Source: Thermoplasmata archaeon (lineage in GTDB: Archaea; Thermoplasmatota; Thermoplasmata; Thermoplasmatales; Thermoplasmataceae). Taken from it: a stretch of DNA of 11,592 bases. The stretch lies in the NCBI GenBank assembly GCA_021847855.1, contig JAJZOT010000019.1, positions 1 to 11,592 of the forward strand, in the 5' to 3' direction. The notes under the pieces are model-generated. The model worked only from the letters and a program-made list of their open reading frames with translations, was not told the origin of the DNA and searched no databases. Of the stretch, positions 1 to 7,179 are shown piece after piece (within the stretch, counting starts at the first letter, position 1; every line of letters starts with the position of its first letter). The translations under genes and the position numbers were made by a program.

Positions 1-12
1 TATCTTTTTCAT

Positions 13-31
13 TAGATATCAAATAGATATC
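13..31. promoter_or_regulatory. Tandem TAGATATC sites, possible operator or TATA region
   Basis: The octamer TAGATATC occurs at 13-20 and again at 24-31, exactly 11 bases apart, about one helical turn. The core GATATC of each copy is a perfect palindrome. A third partial copy, TAGATAT, sits at 208-214 in the putative promoter of the first surface gene. The first copy begins 27 bases before the ATG at 40, so it could be a TATA box for the small ORF there. In DNA this AT-rich such short palindromes can arise by chance. Confidence 0.2.
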
Positions 32-39
32 TATGAACT

Positions 40-138
40 ATGAATAAATATTTTGATCAATTAGGAGAAAAGCCAGGAATAAATTATCATATTATTGAGA
101 TAATTATCTTCGGAGATACTGCCTTTACAGCAAAATGA
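40..138 (+). CDS. Possible small ORF, 32 residues, unknown
   Basis: An ATG at 40 opens 32 codons ending in TGA at 136-138, beginning MNKYFDQLGEKPG and ending FGDTAFTAK. An in-frame TGA at 34-36 fixes the upstream limit. A TATA-like TAGATAT starts 27 bases upstream, which would give a leaderless message, and a short hairpin followed by a T8 tract lies 18-47 bases after the stop. I recognise no family, membrane segment or signal. It is more AT-rich than the genes to the right, and a 12-base palindrome lies inside it, which could mean that the region is regulatory DNA instead. It could also be chance or a gene remnant. Confidence is low. Confidence 0.17.
   Translation: MNKYFDQLGEKPGINYHIIEIIIFGDTAFTAK
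82..109. promoter_or_regulatory. AT-rich palindromes, possible regulator-binding site
   Basis: AGATAATTATCT at 98-109 is a perfect 12-base palindrome. AATTATC occurs at 82-88 and again at 102-108, 20 bases apart, about two helical turns, and its inverse GATAATT is at 99-105. This is the geometry expected of a dimeric DNA-binding protein, and the site lies about 100 bases upstream of the first surface gene promoter. No known operator consensus was recognised. Confidence 0.22.
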
Positions 139-155
139 AGTTTTGACTCTTTATT

Positions 156-185
156 CTGGTGCATTCCAGTTTTGTGCTTTTTTTT
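156..185 (+). terminator. Short hairpin plus T8 tract, putative terminator
   Basis: CTGG at 156-159 can pair with CCAG at 166-169 across a six-base loop. TTTT follows at 170-173 and an unbroken run of eight T at 178-185. Archaeal RNA polymerase terminates on T-rich non-template tracts, so a plus-strand transcript arriving from the left could end here. The four-base stem is weak; the T8 run is the stronger part of the evidence. Confidence 0.3.
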
Positions 186-200
186 CGCGACAGGCAATTA

Positions 201-217
201 CCGAAAATAGATATATC
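201..217 (+). promoter_or_regulatory. Putative archaeal promoter (BRE/TATA) for the first surface gene
   Basis: A purine-rich stretch, CCGAAAA at 201-207, is followed by TAGATATATC at 208-217, which fits a BRE plus TATA box. Its centre is about 27 bases before the TTG at 240, the same spacing as in the promoter of the next gene (centre near 1245, start at 1272). This predicts transcription starting at or next to the initiation codon, giving a leaderless message. Confidence 0.45.
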
Positions 218-239
218 GGGCAATTGCATGCTCTCTTAG

Positions 240-1232
240 TTGGCAAAACTTTCAGTCGGGAAAAAGGACAGTGCGGTCGCCGTCATAATCGGAGCGTTGC
301 TTACCTTTGTCATAGTTGCCTCTCTGATGACTGCTTACGTACTGTGGTATGTGCCCTCCAATGGTCAGCAACAGGACCTTCAGTATATCAGTGAGACAGA
401 GAATTCATTCCTCCAGTTGCAGGACCAGATCAGCAACACAACACCTTATCCCAATGATTTTGTCGGGCAAAGTTTCACGCTTGGAGTTCCTGGAACTCCC
501 CCATTCTCATCGAGCACGGATTCCTTTATCGGATACACGAACGGATCTGGCTTTAGAATCACTATGACTTACAACATGAGCGTCACTGTGTCCTATGATA
601 AGGTTGTGAGAACTATACCAATCAATTACACATTCAACTGTACAGGGGAATTTTATCTTGATACAGAAACACAGTTTGTCACCCCTACCAATTTTTACTA
701 CCAGTCTGACACAATAATCCTTCAGCAGCCCGCTTCCAATTATTCTGAAATAGTCGGGTCCCTTCCTATTTCTTTTGGCGGCCATGCCAAGAAACTTTAC
801 TTGAACGCATCCCAGTATTCGGTTGAAGGTACCAATTCCTCTACGGGAGGATATGGGGTTGCCCTCATCACAATGCAGTACTCCGACATAAACCAGAGCA
901 GCTTTTTCCTCGGTGAAAACGTTACTGTCTCCAACCTGACGGGCGGTTATACCTCGGCGATCGTGGATAACATTACACTTAACTCGTTCAATTACACCAT
1001 TATATCGCCGCAGGCATTTGCATGGAATTATGCACTTGCTTCGCTTTACAACTTGACTGCAAGCCAGCATCCATGGGGAAACAAACCGTTCACGTGGCAA
1101 CCTTTAACCAGTGGCTCCATCAACATCACGGCCAACCCGAAAGGCAACACGCTGAACATCGGCACAACCCATACCCTCTATCCATTTTCTGTCAATTTCG
1201 GGTACTTTGTCCTACGGTTGTTGCAGCTCTAA
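240..1232 (+). CDS. Pilin-like anchored surface protein, minimal form without propeller
   Basis: This 330-residue protein is anchored in the membrane and faces outward. Residues 11-37 form a hydrophobic helix (AVAVIIGALLTF...) resembling the archaeal type IV pilin N-terminus, ending in LWYVP. Residues 40-118 align by eye with the membrane-proximal module of the next two proteins (shared pattern QxFxLGxxGT). Residues 136-330 align with their C-terminal module: GEFYLDTETQFV, FYYQSD, AWNYAL, and a final LLQL. It lacks the propellers that interrupt both paralogues, so it may be the ancestral scaffold or a reduced form. Fifteen N-x-S/T sequons suggest heavy glycosylation. The start is TTG because TAG immediately precedes it and no in-frame ATG occurs before the hydrophobic helix. 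The usual VSE of the anchor is VAV here. Function is unknown; a structural pilus-like or ligand-binding role is inference. Confidence 0.8.
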   Translation: MAKLSVGKKDSAVAVIIGALLTFVIVASLMTAYVLWYVPSNGQQQDLQYISETENSFLQLQDQISNTTPYPNDFVGQSFTLGVPGTPPFSSSTDSFIGYTNGSGFRITMTYNMSVTVSYDKVVRTIPINYTFNCTGEFYLDTETQFVTPTNFYYQSDTIILQQPASNYSEIVGSLPISFGGHAKKLYLNASQYSVEGTNSSTGGYGVALITMQYSDINQSSFFLGENVTVSNLTGGYTSAIVDNITLNSFNYTIISPQAFAWNYALASLYNLTASQHPWGNKPFTWQPLTSGSINITANPKGNTLNIGTTHTLYPFSVNFGYFVLRLLQL

Positions 1233-1234
1233 AT

Positions 1235-1250
1235 TTGAAAAGTTTATTTC
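1235..1250 (+). promoter_or_regulatory. Putative promoter for the propeller surface-protein operon
   Basis: In the 39-base gap after the first surface gene, TTGAAAAGTTTATTTC contains a BRE-like AAAA run and a TATA-like GTTTATTT centred near 1245. This is 27 bases before the ATG at 1272, so the message is probably leaderless. No Shine-Dalgarno sequence precedes the ATG, which fits. The second gene can therefore be transcribed independently of the first. Confidence 0.6.
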
Positions 1251-1271
1251 TCACCTTTCACTTAACACTTT

Positions 1272-4200
1272 ATGCAAAGGCATGAGGCTGGTGTATCTGA
1301 GATCATCGGAACGATGCTGGTCTTTGCAATGGTTATCACCTCTTTTTCTGCACTGGAACTGTGGTACGTTCCGAATACCGAGGGAGCCTATGAACAGCAG
1401 TTCCAGCAGGAATCCCAGGCTTCACTTGTTTCGCTGATTTCTCAGATCGAGTCTCCCGCCCTCTCCTATGGGGATGTGATATCCCAGAATATTCCACTGG
1501 GCATTCAGGGAACTTTGCTATCGCCGTCGCAACCATCATCCATCGCATATCAGGACGGGGGGTTCAGTGCCTCTCTTTCATATGGTTTAGGAATAAACTA
1601 TAAGTTACTGGAGAACACCGTTCCCACTGCCATCACAAACGAAGTGGTGGGCACCGTTCCTGATATGAGTGGACTTGGACCTTCCCACTCCCTGACTGAA
1701 AATGGTATTACCTATATAACTGACTACAGCTCGAACAGCATGGAAGAAATTAACGATACAACCCATACCGTAATAGGCAACTTCAGGGTTGGCCTTAATC
1801 CGAGCGGATTAGCCTATGATCCGCAGAACGGAAATCTTTACATTTCAAATTTTTTTGCTTACACCAATTCCTCGGGTCTTCTTTATTCAACAATTACGGT
1901 TTTTAGCACAAAAAATAACACAATAGTAAATACCATCAATACGAACGGAATGGATACTGCCTTGCTATATCCTAGCGGGATAGCCTTTGTTCCTCAGCCT
2001 TCTACTTTAGGGGGTTATCTCTATGTCAGTGTAATGAACCTTACGTCAGGAGGGGTTAGCGCGGGCTACACACCTGACATCGCAGTAATTGACTTAAGCG
2101 ATACTTCCACCATTACCCTGATTAGGACAGATCTTTTCCCTGCTGGACTCGAAGTGAGCAATATAATCGCCGTCTCAGGCATCTCAGGCATTTTCCTGAA
2201 AATATTCTCGACCGATTACTGGCAGAACAACCTGACTGTGCTAACAATTTCGAGTGTAACGGACAGCTTTACAGACTTAACACCCACTTATGTTTCATCT
2301 GTCCCTAATCCGTATGGAATTGCTTATGATCCAGTTTCCCAAAATATTTTAGTGACGAATTCCAGCTACCTGCTTACTTCTTCAGGGATTCCTCATCCAA
2401 ATGAGGCTATCAACAGTGCAGGGCCTCAAAGCGGAAATATGACAGTGGTGAATGCGGCATTGAATACGGTTTCTACGGTCTATCTGAATATTTCAGAGCC
2501 GCTTGCCATAGCAGTGAATGCAGACTCTCTAACAGGAATTTCTACTGTTTACGTAACAGGCTATAACGTTTCGTTTAATGGAACAGGGGAATTCTATTAT
2601 TCACCCATTGTTGCTTTAGAGTATAATTCCGGAACGTACCAAATAGATAAGGCTCTGAGCTTCAATTATCCCAACGGTACTCTTCCTTATCTTGAAGGCC
2701 CTGATGCTCTTAATATTAGCGCGGGACAATTGATTATATCTAACAATTTCACTTCAAATACGGTGTACCTTCCTATTTCTGGTATTTCCGGTTCTTCACG
2801 CCCATCATATGTGTGGAATAACATGTTCAATGATCCGGTGGCAATTACTTATATTAACGGGACACAGTATATTGCTGTAGTAAATTCCGGTTCGGACAAT
2901 GTTATCGTGATTGATACTCTCAATAATAATACAGTGGTAGGAAATTATGGCGTCGGGCAGGAGCCTACAAGCGTTGCGTACAATCCTAGTAATGGATACC
3001 TGTATGTCACCAACAATCTTTCAGAGAACGTTACCATAATTAACCCTTCGCTGAACAACCCTAATGCAGGCCACGTTGTTGCCAATATATCGCTGGTCCC
3101 AACAGGAGTTATTCCCCAGTTATACCCCGATCCATCCTATGCAGTCTATGATCCACACAATCAGTCAGTCTACGTGCTTGACAACGGCAGCGGCAACGTC
3201 ACCCAGATTCTGCAGATCGGGACAAATACCTTCAGTGAGAATACATTTTCAATAAATCCTCCGAATGCTTACTATTCCAAGGAGTTCTCTGAAGTAACAG
3301 GACCTAATTTTAAAAAGGACCGCACCTTATACGGCACTGGATCGGAGGAATTCCTTTTGCCCGCTGCAGCGAATATAACTTATCTTGAATTGCGCCTGAA
3401 TAGTTCAAGTGGCAGCGGCACAGTCACTGTGGGCATTGGAACCGGAAATTTTACTCAGGCTTCTTGGAATAGTATTGCAAGTGGCAGTGCTTCATTTACG
3501 TCTGTAAAGGATTTGAAGAAGAAAGGAGGTGCCCTTGTGCTTATTCCGCTAACTCCCTCTTTCTTCAAGCTAACCGCCGGTAAATATTATATCAATGTCT
3601 TCTGCTCAAGCGGATTGAATTGGCTTTATACACAACATACCAACGGTAATGGTAAAAACCAGAAGAATGATCTCCTTGATTTTCATTATAATGCAAAGGG
3701 AATTGTTGTTAGTGATAACAACACTCCCTTCGGCTATATAATTGGTTATAACCTTGCTCCTGCTGGTTCCACTGGCCGCCCCTTTCCAACCTCCGCGGCA
3801 ATGAACCCACTTGAGTACCAGAACTTAATGTATGTTTCCTTGTATGGGAATTCAAACGTCAGTGTAGTAAATCTCTCAATGGTACAAACTGGACCGCTGG
3901 TCAAAATCTATCGTGCTGGGCTTATGCCAAGAGATGTGATATATGATCCACTTGACAACAACATATATGTAGGCAACTCCGGTTCTGGGAATGTAACTGT
4001 AATAGACGTTCTCAATTACAACAAGGGAACTTTCAACGTTGAGTCTGCGAGCGTAGCAGCATATCCTATGGGCCTTATAATGGATAACGGCAATGGTTAT
4101 GTGTATATTGGAAACAACAACTCCGACAATATTACTCTTGAGAACACGTTCACATCCCAGACCATAAATTCCATTGCAACAGGAAATGACCCTTCTGCAC

Positions 4201-4910
4201 TGGCCTATGATAGCGAAAACGGGCTCATTTATGTTCTTGACACACTTTCCAATAAAATGACTATTATCAACGGCGGCAGCATCTATTTCAACCAGAAACC
4301 GGGAACTATAAATGTATCCACTCTAACGGGAAGTGGGCAACTTACTACCTACGGGTACACGGCATTTGTTAATCCGGTAGCATTCTACATGCAGGATGGG
4401 ATGGTGCTTTCAAACTATTCCAACTCTCAGTACGTTACAAGCTCTGCCAATGTGCCTATCTCAATTGTCAATAATTCCGGAAAATTGTTTTTCTCTTCTT
4501 TCCTACTAAATCTAGGCGGGCAGACGTCTTCTGCTTCAGGAATTGAAACCAACCAACTTACGCTCAGCGTTTCCCAATTCGAGAGTAATCACAGATATCA
4601 GGGTGAGAAGTTTACCCATTATGATCTGTACGGAAATCCATACCCTGCAATGGTGACAAACCTTACGCTGATACATTTCTCGTACGTAATCAATTCCAAC
4701 TATGCCAGCGAAATTGACAGAGTGTTATTCTCAGAATTCAATAAAAACATGAATGGCAATCTTTATTCCTGGGCCTTTTCCAGTTTTCCACTGAACGTTA
4801 CGCTCAATCCTGCTGGGACGAAACTGTCCATAACCATGCCAGCCCAGGATTACATGTCACTCTATTCAGTAAATATTGTGTATGAGAGTCTGCAGGTATT
4901 AAACGTCTGA
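1272..4910 (+). CDS. Pilin-anchored surface protein with two YVTN beta-propellers
   Basis: This 1212-residue protein has a pilin-like anchor at residues 7-30 (GVSEIIGTMLVF...), then LWYVP and a membrane-proximal module at about 40-115. Fourteen propeller blades with the YVTN pattern (PxGxAYDPxNGxLYV...NVTVID) can be counted between about 127 and 1005. Blades 1-7 (to about 508) and 8-14 suggest two seven-bladed propellers. Residues 661-825 break this pattern between blades 10 and 11. This lysine-richer segment (DLKKKGG, LTAGKYYINVFCSS) looks like a jelly-roll beta-sandwich. The C-terminal module (about 1021-1212: GQLTTYGYTAFV, FYMQDG, final VLNV) matches the paralogues on both sides. The ATG at 1272 is supported by the promoter spacing. 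The gene is followed after 8 bases by its paralogue, with probable co-transcription. YVTN propellers are typical of archaeal surface proteins that bind partners or ligands; the ligand is unknown. Confidence 0.85.
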   Translation: MQRHEAGVSEIIGTMLVFAMVITSFSALELWYVPNTEGAYEQQFQQESQASLVSLISQIESPALSYGDVISQNIPLGIQGTLLSPSQPSSIAYQDGGFSASLSYGLGINYKLLENTVPTAITNEVVGTVPDMSGLGPSHSLTENGITYITDYSSNSMEEINDTTHTVIGNFRVGLNPSGLAYDPQNGNLYISNFFAYTNSSGLLYSTITVFSTKNNTIVNTINTNGMDTALLYPSGIAFVPQPSTLGGYLYVSVMNLTSGGVSAGYTPDIAVIDLSDTSTITLIRTDLFPAGLEVSNIIAVSGISGIFLKIFSTDYWQNNLTVLTISSVTDSFTDLTPTYVSSVPNPYGIAYDPVSQNILVTNSSYLLTSSGIPHPNEAINSAGPQSGNMTVVNAALNTVSTVYLNISEPLAIAVNADSLTGISTVYVTGYNVSFNGTGEFYYSPIVALEYNSGTYQIDKALSFNYPNGTLPYLEGPDALNISAGQLIISNNFTSNTVYLPISGISGSSRPSYVWNNMFNDPVAITYINGTQYIAVVNSGSDNVIVIDTLNNNTVVGNYGVGQEPTSVAYNPSNGYLYVTNNLSENVTIINPSLNNPNAGHVVANISLVPTGVIPQLYPDPSYAVYDPHNQSVYVLDNGSGNVTQILQIGTNTFSENTFSINPPNAYYSKEFSEVTGPNFKKDRTLYGTGSEEFLLPAAANITYLELRLNSSSGSGTVTVGIGTGNFTQASWNSIASGSASFTSVKDLKKKGGALVLIPLTPSFFKLTAGKYYINVFCSSGLNWLYTQHTNGNGKNQKNDLLDFHYNAKGIVVSDNNTPFGYIIGYNLAPAGSTGRPFPTSAAMNPLEYQNLMYVSLYGNSNVSVVNLSMVQTGPLVKIYRAGLMPRDVIYDPLDNNIYVGNSGSGNVTVIDVLNYNKGTFNVESASVAAYPMGLIMDNGNGYVYIGNNNSDNITLENTFTSQTINSIATGNDPSALAYDSENGLIYVLDTLSNKMTIINGGSIYFNQKPGTINVSTLTGSGQLTTYGYTAFVNPVAFYMQDGMVLSNYSNSQYVTSSANVPISIVNNSGKLFFSSFLLNLGGQTSSASGIETNQLTLSVSQFESNHRYQGEKFTHYDLYGNPYPAMVTNLTLIHFSYVINSNYASEIDRVLFSEFNKNMNGNLYSWAFSSFPLNVTLNPAGTKLSITMPAQDYMSLYSVNIVYESLQVLNV

Positions 4911-4913
4911 GGA
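4909..4913 (+). promoter_or_regulatory. Shine-Dalgarno GAGGA overlapping the upstream stop codon
   Basis: GAGGA at 4909-4913 shares its first two bases with the TGA stop of the preceding gene and ends five bases before the ATG at 4919. GAGG complements the archaeal 16S 3' tail. The upstream leaderless gene has no such site, so this supports internal translation initiation, perhaps coupled, within a two-gene operon. Confidence 0.5.
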
Positions 4914-4918
4914 CAAAT

Positions 4919-7021
4919 ATGAAGAAACCTAAGTCAACGAGAACAAGAGATCACGGGGTCTCGGAAATTATCGGCACCCTATTAGTATTCTCGATAGTGG
5001 TTACTATCACGAGTTCCTTCATTCTGTGGTACGTGCCTTATGCCAGCGGATTGAATGAAAACCAATTCGAGGTGAATACAAAGCAGGCACTTTCTGCATT
5101 CTCAGATCAACTGACATCAACCGACATCCAGAATAATTCCATTGTACACCAGAATATCCCAATGGGAATTCAGGGTGCCTTCTTTAATAACCCAACTTCT
5201 TCGACGTTGTCTTATTCGAAAGACTTCAGCCTTTCCCTTCACTACAATGTAACAATCGAGGCAACGTTCAGCAACGGCACCCCCAGCGGGGTGGTTTCAA
5301 ATAAACTGGTTGCCAATGTGCCAGTGGGTCAGAACCCTAATGGCGTTGTGGTGGACACAGTAAATAACCTGATTTTTGTTCTGAACTCCAACTATACCTC
5401 AGATTATCATGGCACGATTACTCCTGGACACATCAGTGTACTGAATGGTGCAACAGACACTGTGGGTGCCGTAATCCCGCTGAAGGGGTATCCCTCCGGT
5501 CTGGCTTTTGACCCTTATAACAATTTAATTTTTGTTGCGGAAGGAAATCTTTCTGCCGGCTCAGGCTACAATTTTGGCACTCTAGCCCCAACTTTCCAGA
5601 ACGGTTTTATTCAGGTCATTGATGGAAATTCGCTGAAAGTTGTACAAACAGTATATTTCTCCTCTGCGCCGGACGATGTCACATTTGTACCTTACTCGAA
5701 TTCAGTTATGATAACCACATATTTCAGCGTATATGGGGGCGCAGTCGTTACTCTGAATGCCACAACTTTTGCCCAGACCGGCTATATCGTGGTAGCTCAC
5801 CCTTCGACTTCAGGCAATGGCGTAATACCGTCCAGCATATCATACGACCCGGCAAATGGGTATGTGTATGTTGCTTTGGGAGGGGGAGCAGAAGGAATTG
5901 CCATCATTAACCCCATAATAGAACAGGTGATTGGTTACATTGGCGCTAATACCCCCTGGAGTCTGGCCTACGACACTTCTACGGGCTCTATTTTTGTTAC
6001 AGAATCTTATATTTCCAGCTACAATGAACCATATAGCAATTCACCAGGTAGAACTGTATTTTCGTTGGATGGCGCAAACAATCAGCCGCTGGCATCGTAC
6101 AGTAGTCAATTCAATACTCCAGTTTCCCTTATATATGATCGCGCCAACCAGATAGTCTACGTTGCTGATTTCGGTAAAAGTTCAGTGTATCTGTTCAATG
6201 GCGTGACGGGGGATTATGTTGGTTACGTTGCGAATTATCCAGGCAATGCTGGGCCCGGCAATGGTCCAAATGCGATGGATTGGGACCCAATCACAGGCCA
6301 GATATTTGTTCCAAACTGGAACAGTGGGACAGTTTCGGTTATTTCCGGGAGTACTAGTATAACAAATCAATTTGCATCTGCAGATAACAACTTCAAACCG
6401 GTTGATACCCTTAACAGCACAGGGGAGATTGAGTCATACGGGACTACCCAATTTGTCTCACAGAATTATTATTACCTGCAGGATGGCATACCTCTAGAGC
6501 AGGGAACTGGAAATTCGTCAGGGCATCTATTGAGTAACCTGCCTCTTGATATCAAAGGTGCAAAAGGACTGTTCACTTTTAGTTCTACCATTATAAACAT
6601 GTCTGGCTCTGAAACCTCTGTATCCCAGACAGGGAGCTTCCTGCTCTCTGGAAGCGTAACAAGTCTTGACAATCAGGTCTGGACAAGAGGACAGGTGCTC
6701 AATTTCCTCAGCGGCGGAAAGCTTTACTCTGCCACTGTTACTAGCATACTACTCAACAACATGACTGTGGTGATCAAAACTCCATCGGTGGCTGCCTGGA
6801 ATTACTCGCTCTATCAATATTATAACACTGCCAGCACTTCGTTCAATTCCAACCCAATCGGCACTCACTGGCAATTACAGGGTCTTCCAATCAGGGTAAT
6901 TGTTGGAACTGACGGCATATACATATCTACTTTTCCGCTTTCTCTTTCGGGTGCAGGGTTTACCGGTTTTAACCTGCAGGCATTTCAGTTCGAATACCTC
7001 ACCGTGCTGCTTAACCTCTGA
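4919..7021 (+). CDS. Pilin-anchored surface protein with one seven-bladed YVTN beta-propeller
   Basis: This 700-residue paralogue of the preceding two proteins has a basic leader (MKKPKSTRTRDHG), a pilin-like helix at 14-37 (VSEIIGTLLVFS...), LWYVP at 36-40, and a membrane-proximal module to about 115 (QNIPMGIQG nearly matches QNIPLGIQG in the upstream protein). Seven propeller blades can be counted at about 129-484 (for example PSGLAFDPYNNLIFV and PNAMDWDPITGQIFV), enough for one closed ring. The C-terminal module at 501-700 carries GEIESYGTTQFV, YYLQDG and AWNYSL and ends LLNL. The anchor should be processed by a prepilin-peptidase-like enzyme or remain as a signal anchor; H precedes G at the expected cleavage site, where canonical substrates have a charged residue. 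Translation probably uses the GAGGA site overlapping the upstream stop. A shared surface complex with the upstream protein is inference. Confidence 0.85.
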   Translation: MKKPKSTRTRDHGVSEIIGTLLVFSIVVTITSSFILWYVPYASGLNENQFEVNTKQALSAFSDQLTSTDIQNNSIVHQNIPMGIQGAFFNNPTSSTLSYSKDFSLSLHYNVTIEATFSNGTPSGVVSNKLVANVPVGQNPNGVVVDTVNNLIFVLNSNYTSDYHGTITPGHISVLNGATDTVGAVIPLKGYPSGLAFDPYNNLIFVAEGNLSAGSGYNFGTLAPTFQNGFIQVIDGNSLKVVQTVYFSSAPDDVTFVPYSNSVMITTYFSVYGGAVVTLNATTFAQTGYIVVAHPSTSGNGVIPSSISYDPANGYVYVALGGGAEGIAIINPIIEQVIGYIGANTPWSLAYDTSTGSIFVTESYISSYNEPYSNSPGRTVFSLDGANNQPLASYSSQFNTPVSLIYDRANQIVYVADFGKSSVYLFNGVTGDYVGYVANYPGNAGPGNGPNAMDWDPITGQIFVPNWNSGTVSVISGSTSITNQFASADNNFKPVDTLNSTGEIESYGTTQFVSQNYYYLQDGIPLEQGTGNSSGHLLSNLPLDIKGAKGLFTFSSTIINMSGSETSVSQTGSFLLSGSVTSLDNQVWTRGQVLNFLSGGKLYSATVTSILLNNMTVVIKTPSVAAWNYSLYQYYNTASTSFNSNPIGTHWQLQGLPIRVIVGTDGIYISTFPLSLSGAGFTGFNLQAFQFEYLTVLLNL

Positions 7022-7179
7022 CCTTTCACAACGATAAGGATACCTGTTTCCTTAGGTGCAGAAAGTCAATGATTCGAGTACGACGGCAACCCGAAAGTTA
7101 TTAGATTCCGTGATTGCTCTGGCTCACAGTGGAGACGTATTCCAGTTTAGCCGGAAGGCAGGATTCAAGATTTGTGGAA
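7022..7179. other. Intergenic region between the surface operon and the PH/SHOCT gene
   Basis: These 158 bases separate the stop at 7021 from the chosen start at 7180. TAAGGA at 7035-7040 and TCCTTA at 7049-7054 form a six-base inverted repeat with an eight-base loop, but no T tract follows, so it is at most a weak terminator. A purine-rich CCGAAA at 7091-7096 followed by GTTATTAG resembles a weak BRE/TATA pair that would start transcription near 7125. Nothing else was recognised. Confidence 0.3.

Noticed and set aside
2..43. Possible 13-residue C-terminal tail of a gene entering from the left edge
   Set aside because: One frame is open to a TGA at 41-43, but the stretch is too short and AT-rich to tell from chance.
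143..394. 83-codon plus-strand open frame at the start of the locus
   Set aside because: It overlaps the first surface gene out of frame, begins with a weak start, and gives a Cys/His/Arg-rich product typical of an off-frame reading.
507..1100. 197-codon open frame on the minus strand
   Set aside because: It lies wholly inside the 330-residue surface protein gene, has no recognisable domain, and the plus-strand frame has clear paralogues next door.
240..7021. The three surface genes as an archaellum operon
   Set aside because: They lack the size and compact organisation of archaellins, and no archaellum assembly ATPase or platform gene is present. Only the anchor helix is pilin-like.
7035..7054. 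TAAGGA/TCCTTA inverted repeat after the surface operon as a terminator
   Set aside because: The stem is only six bases and no T tract follows in the sense direction, so it is recorded only as part of the intergenic region.
7114..7179. N-terminal extension of the PH/SHOCT protein from a TTG at 7114
   Set aside because: The extra 22 residues look unlike the family, and the TTG lies only about 16 bases from the sole TATA-like box. The ATG at 7180 is preferred.
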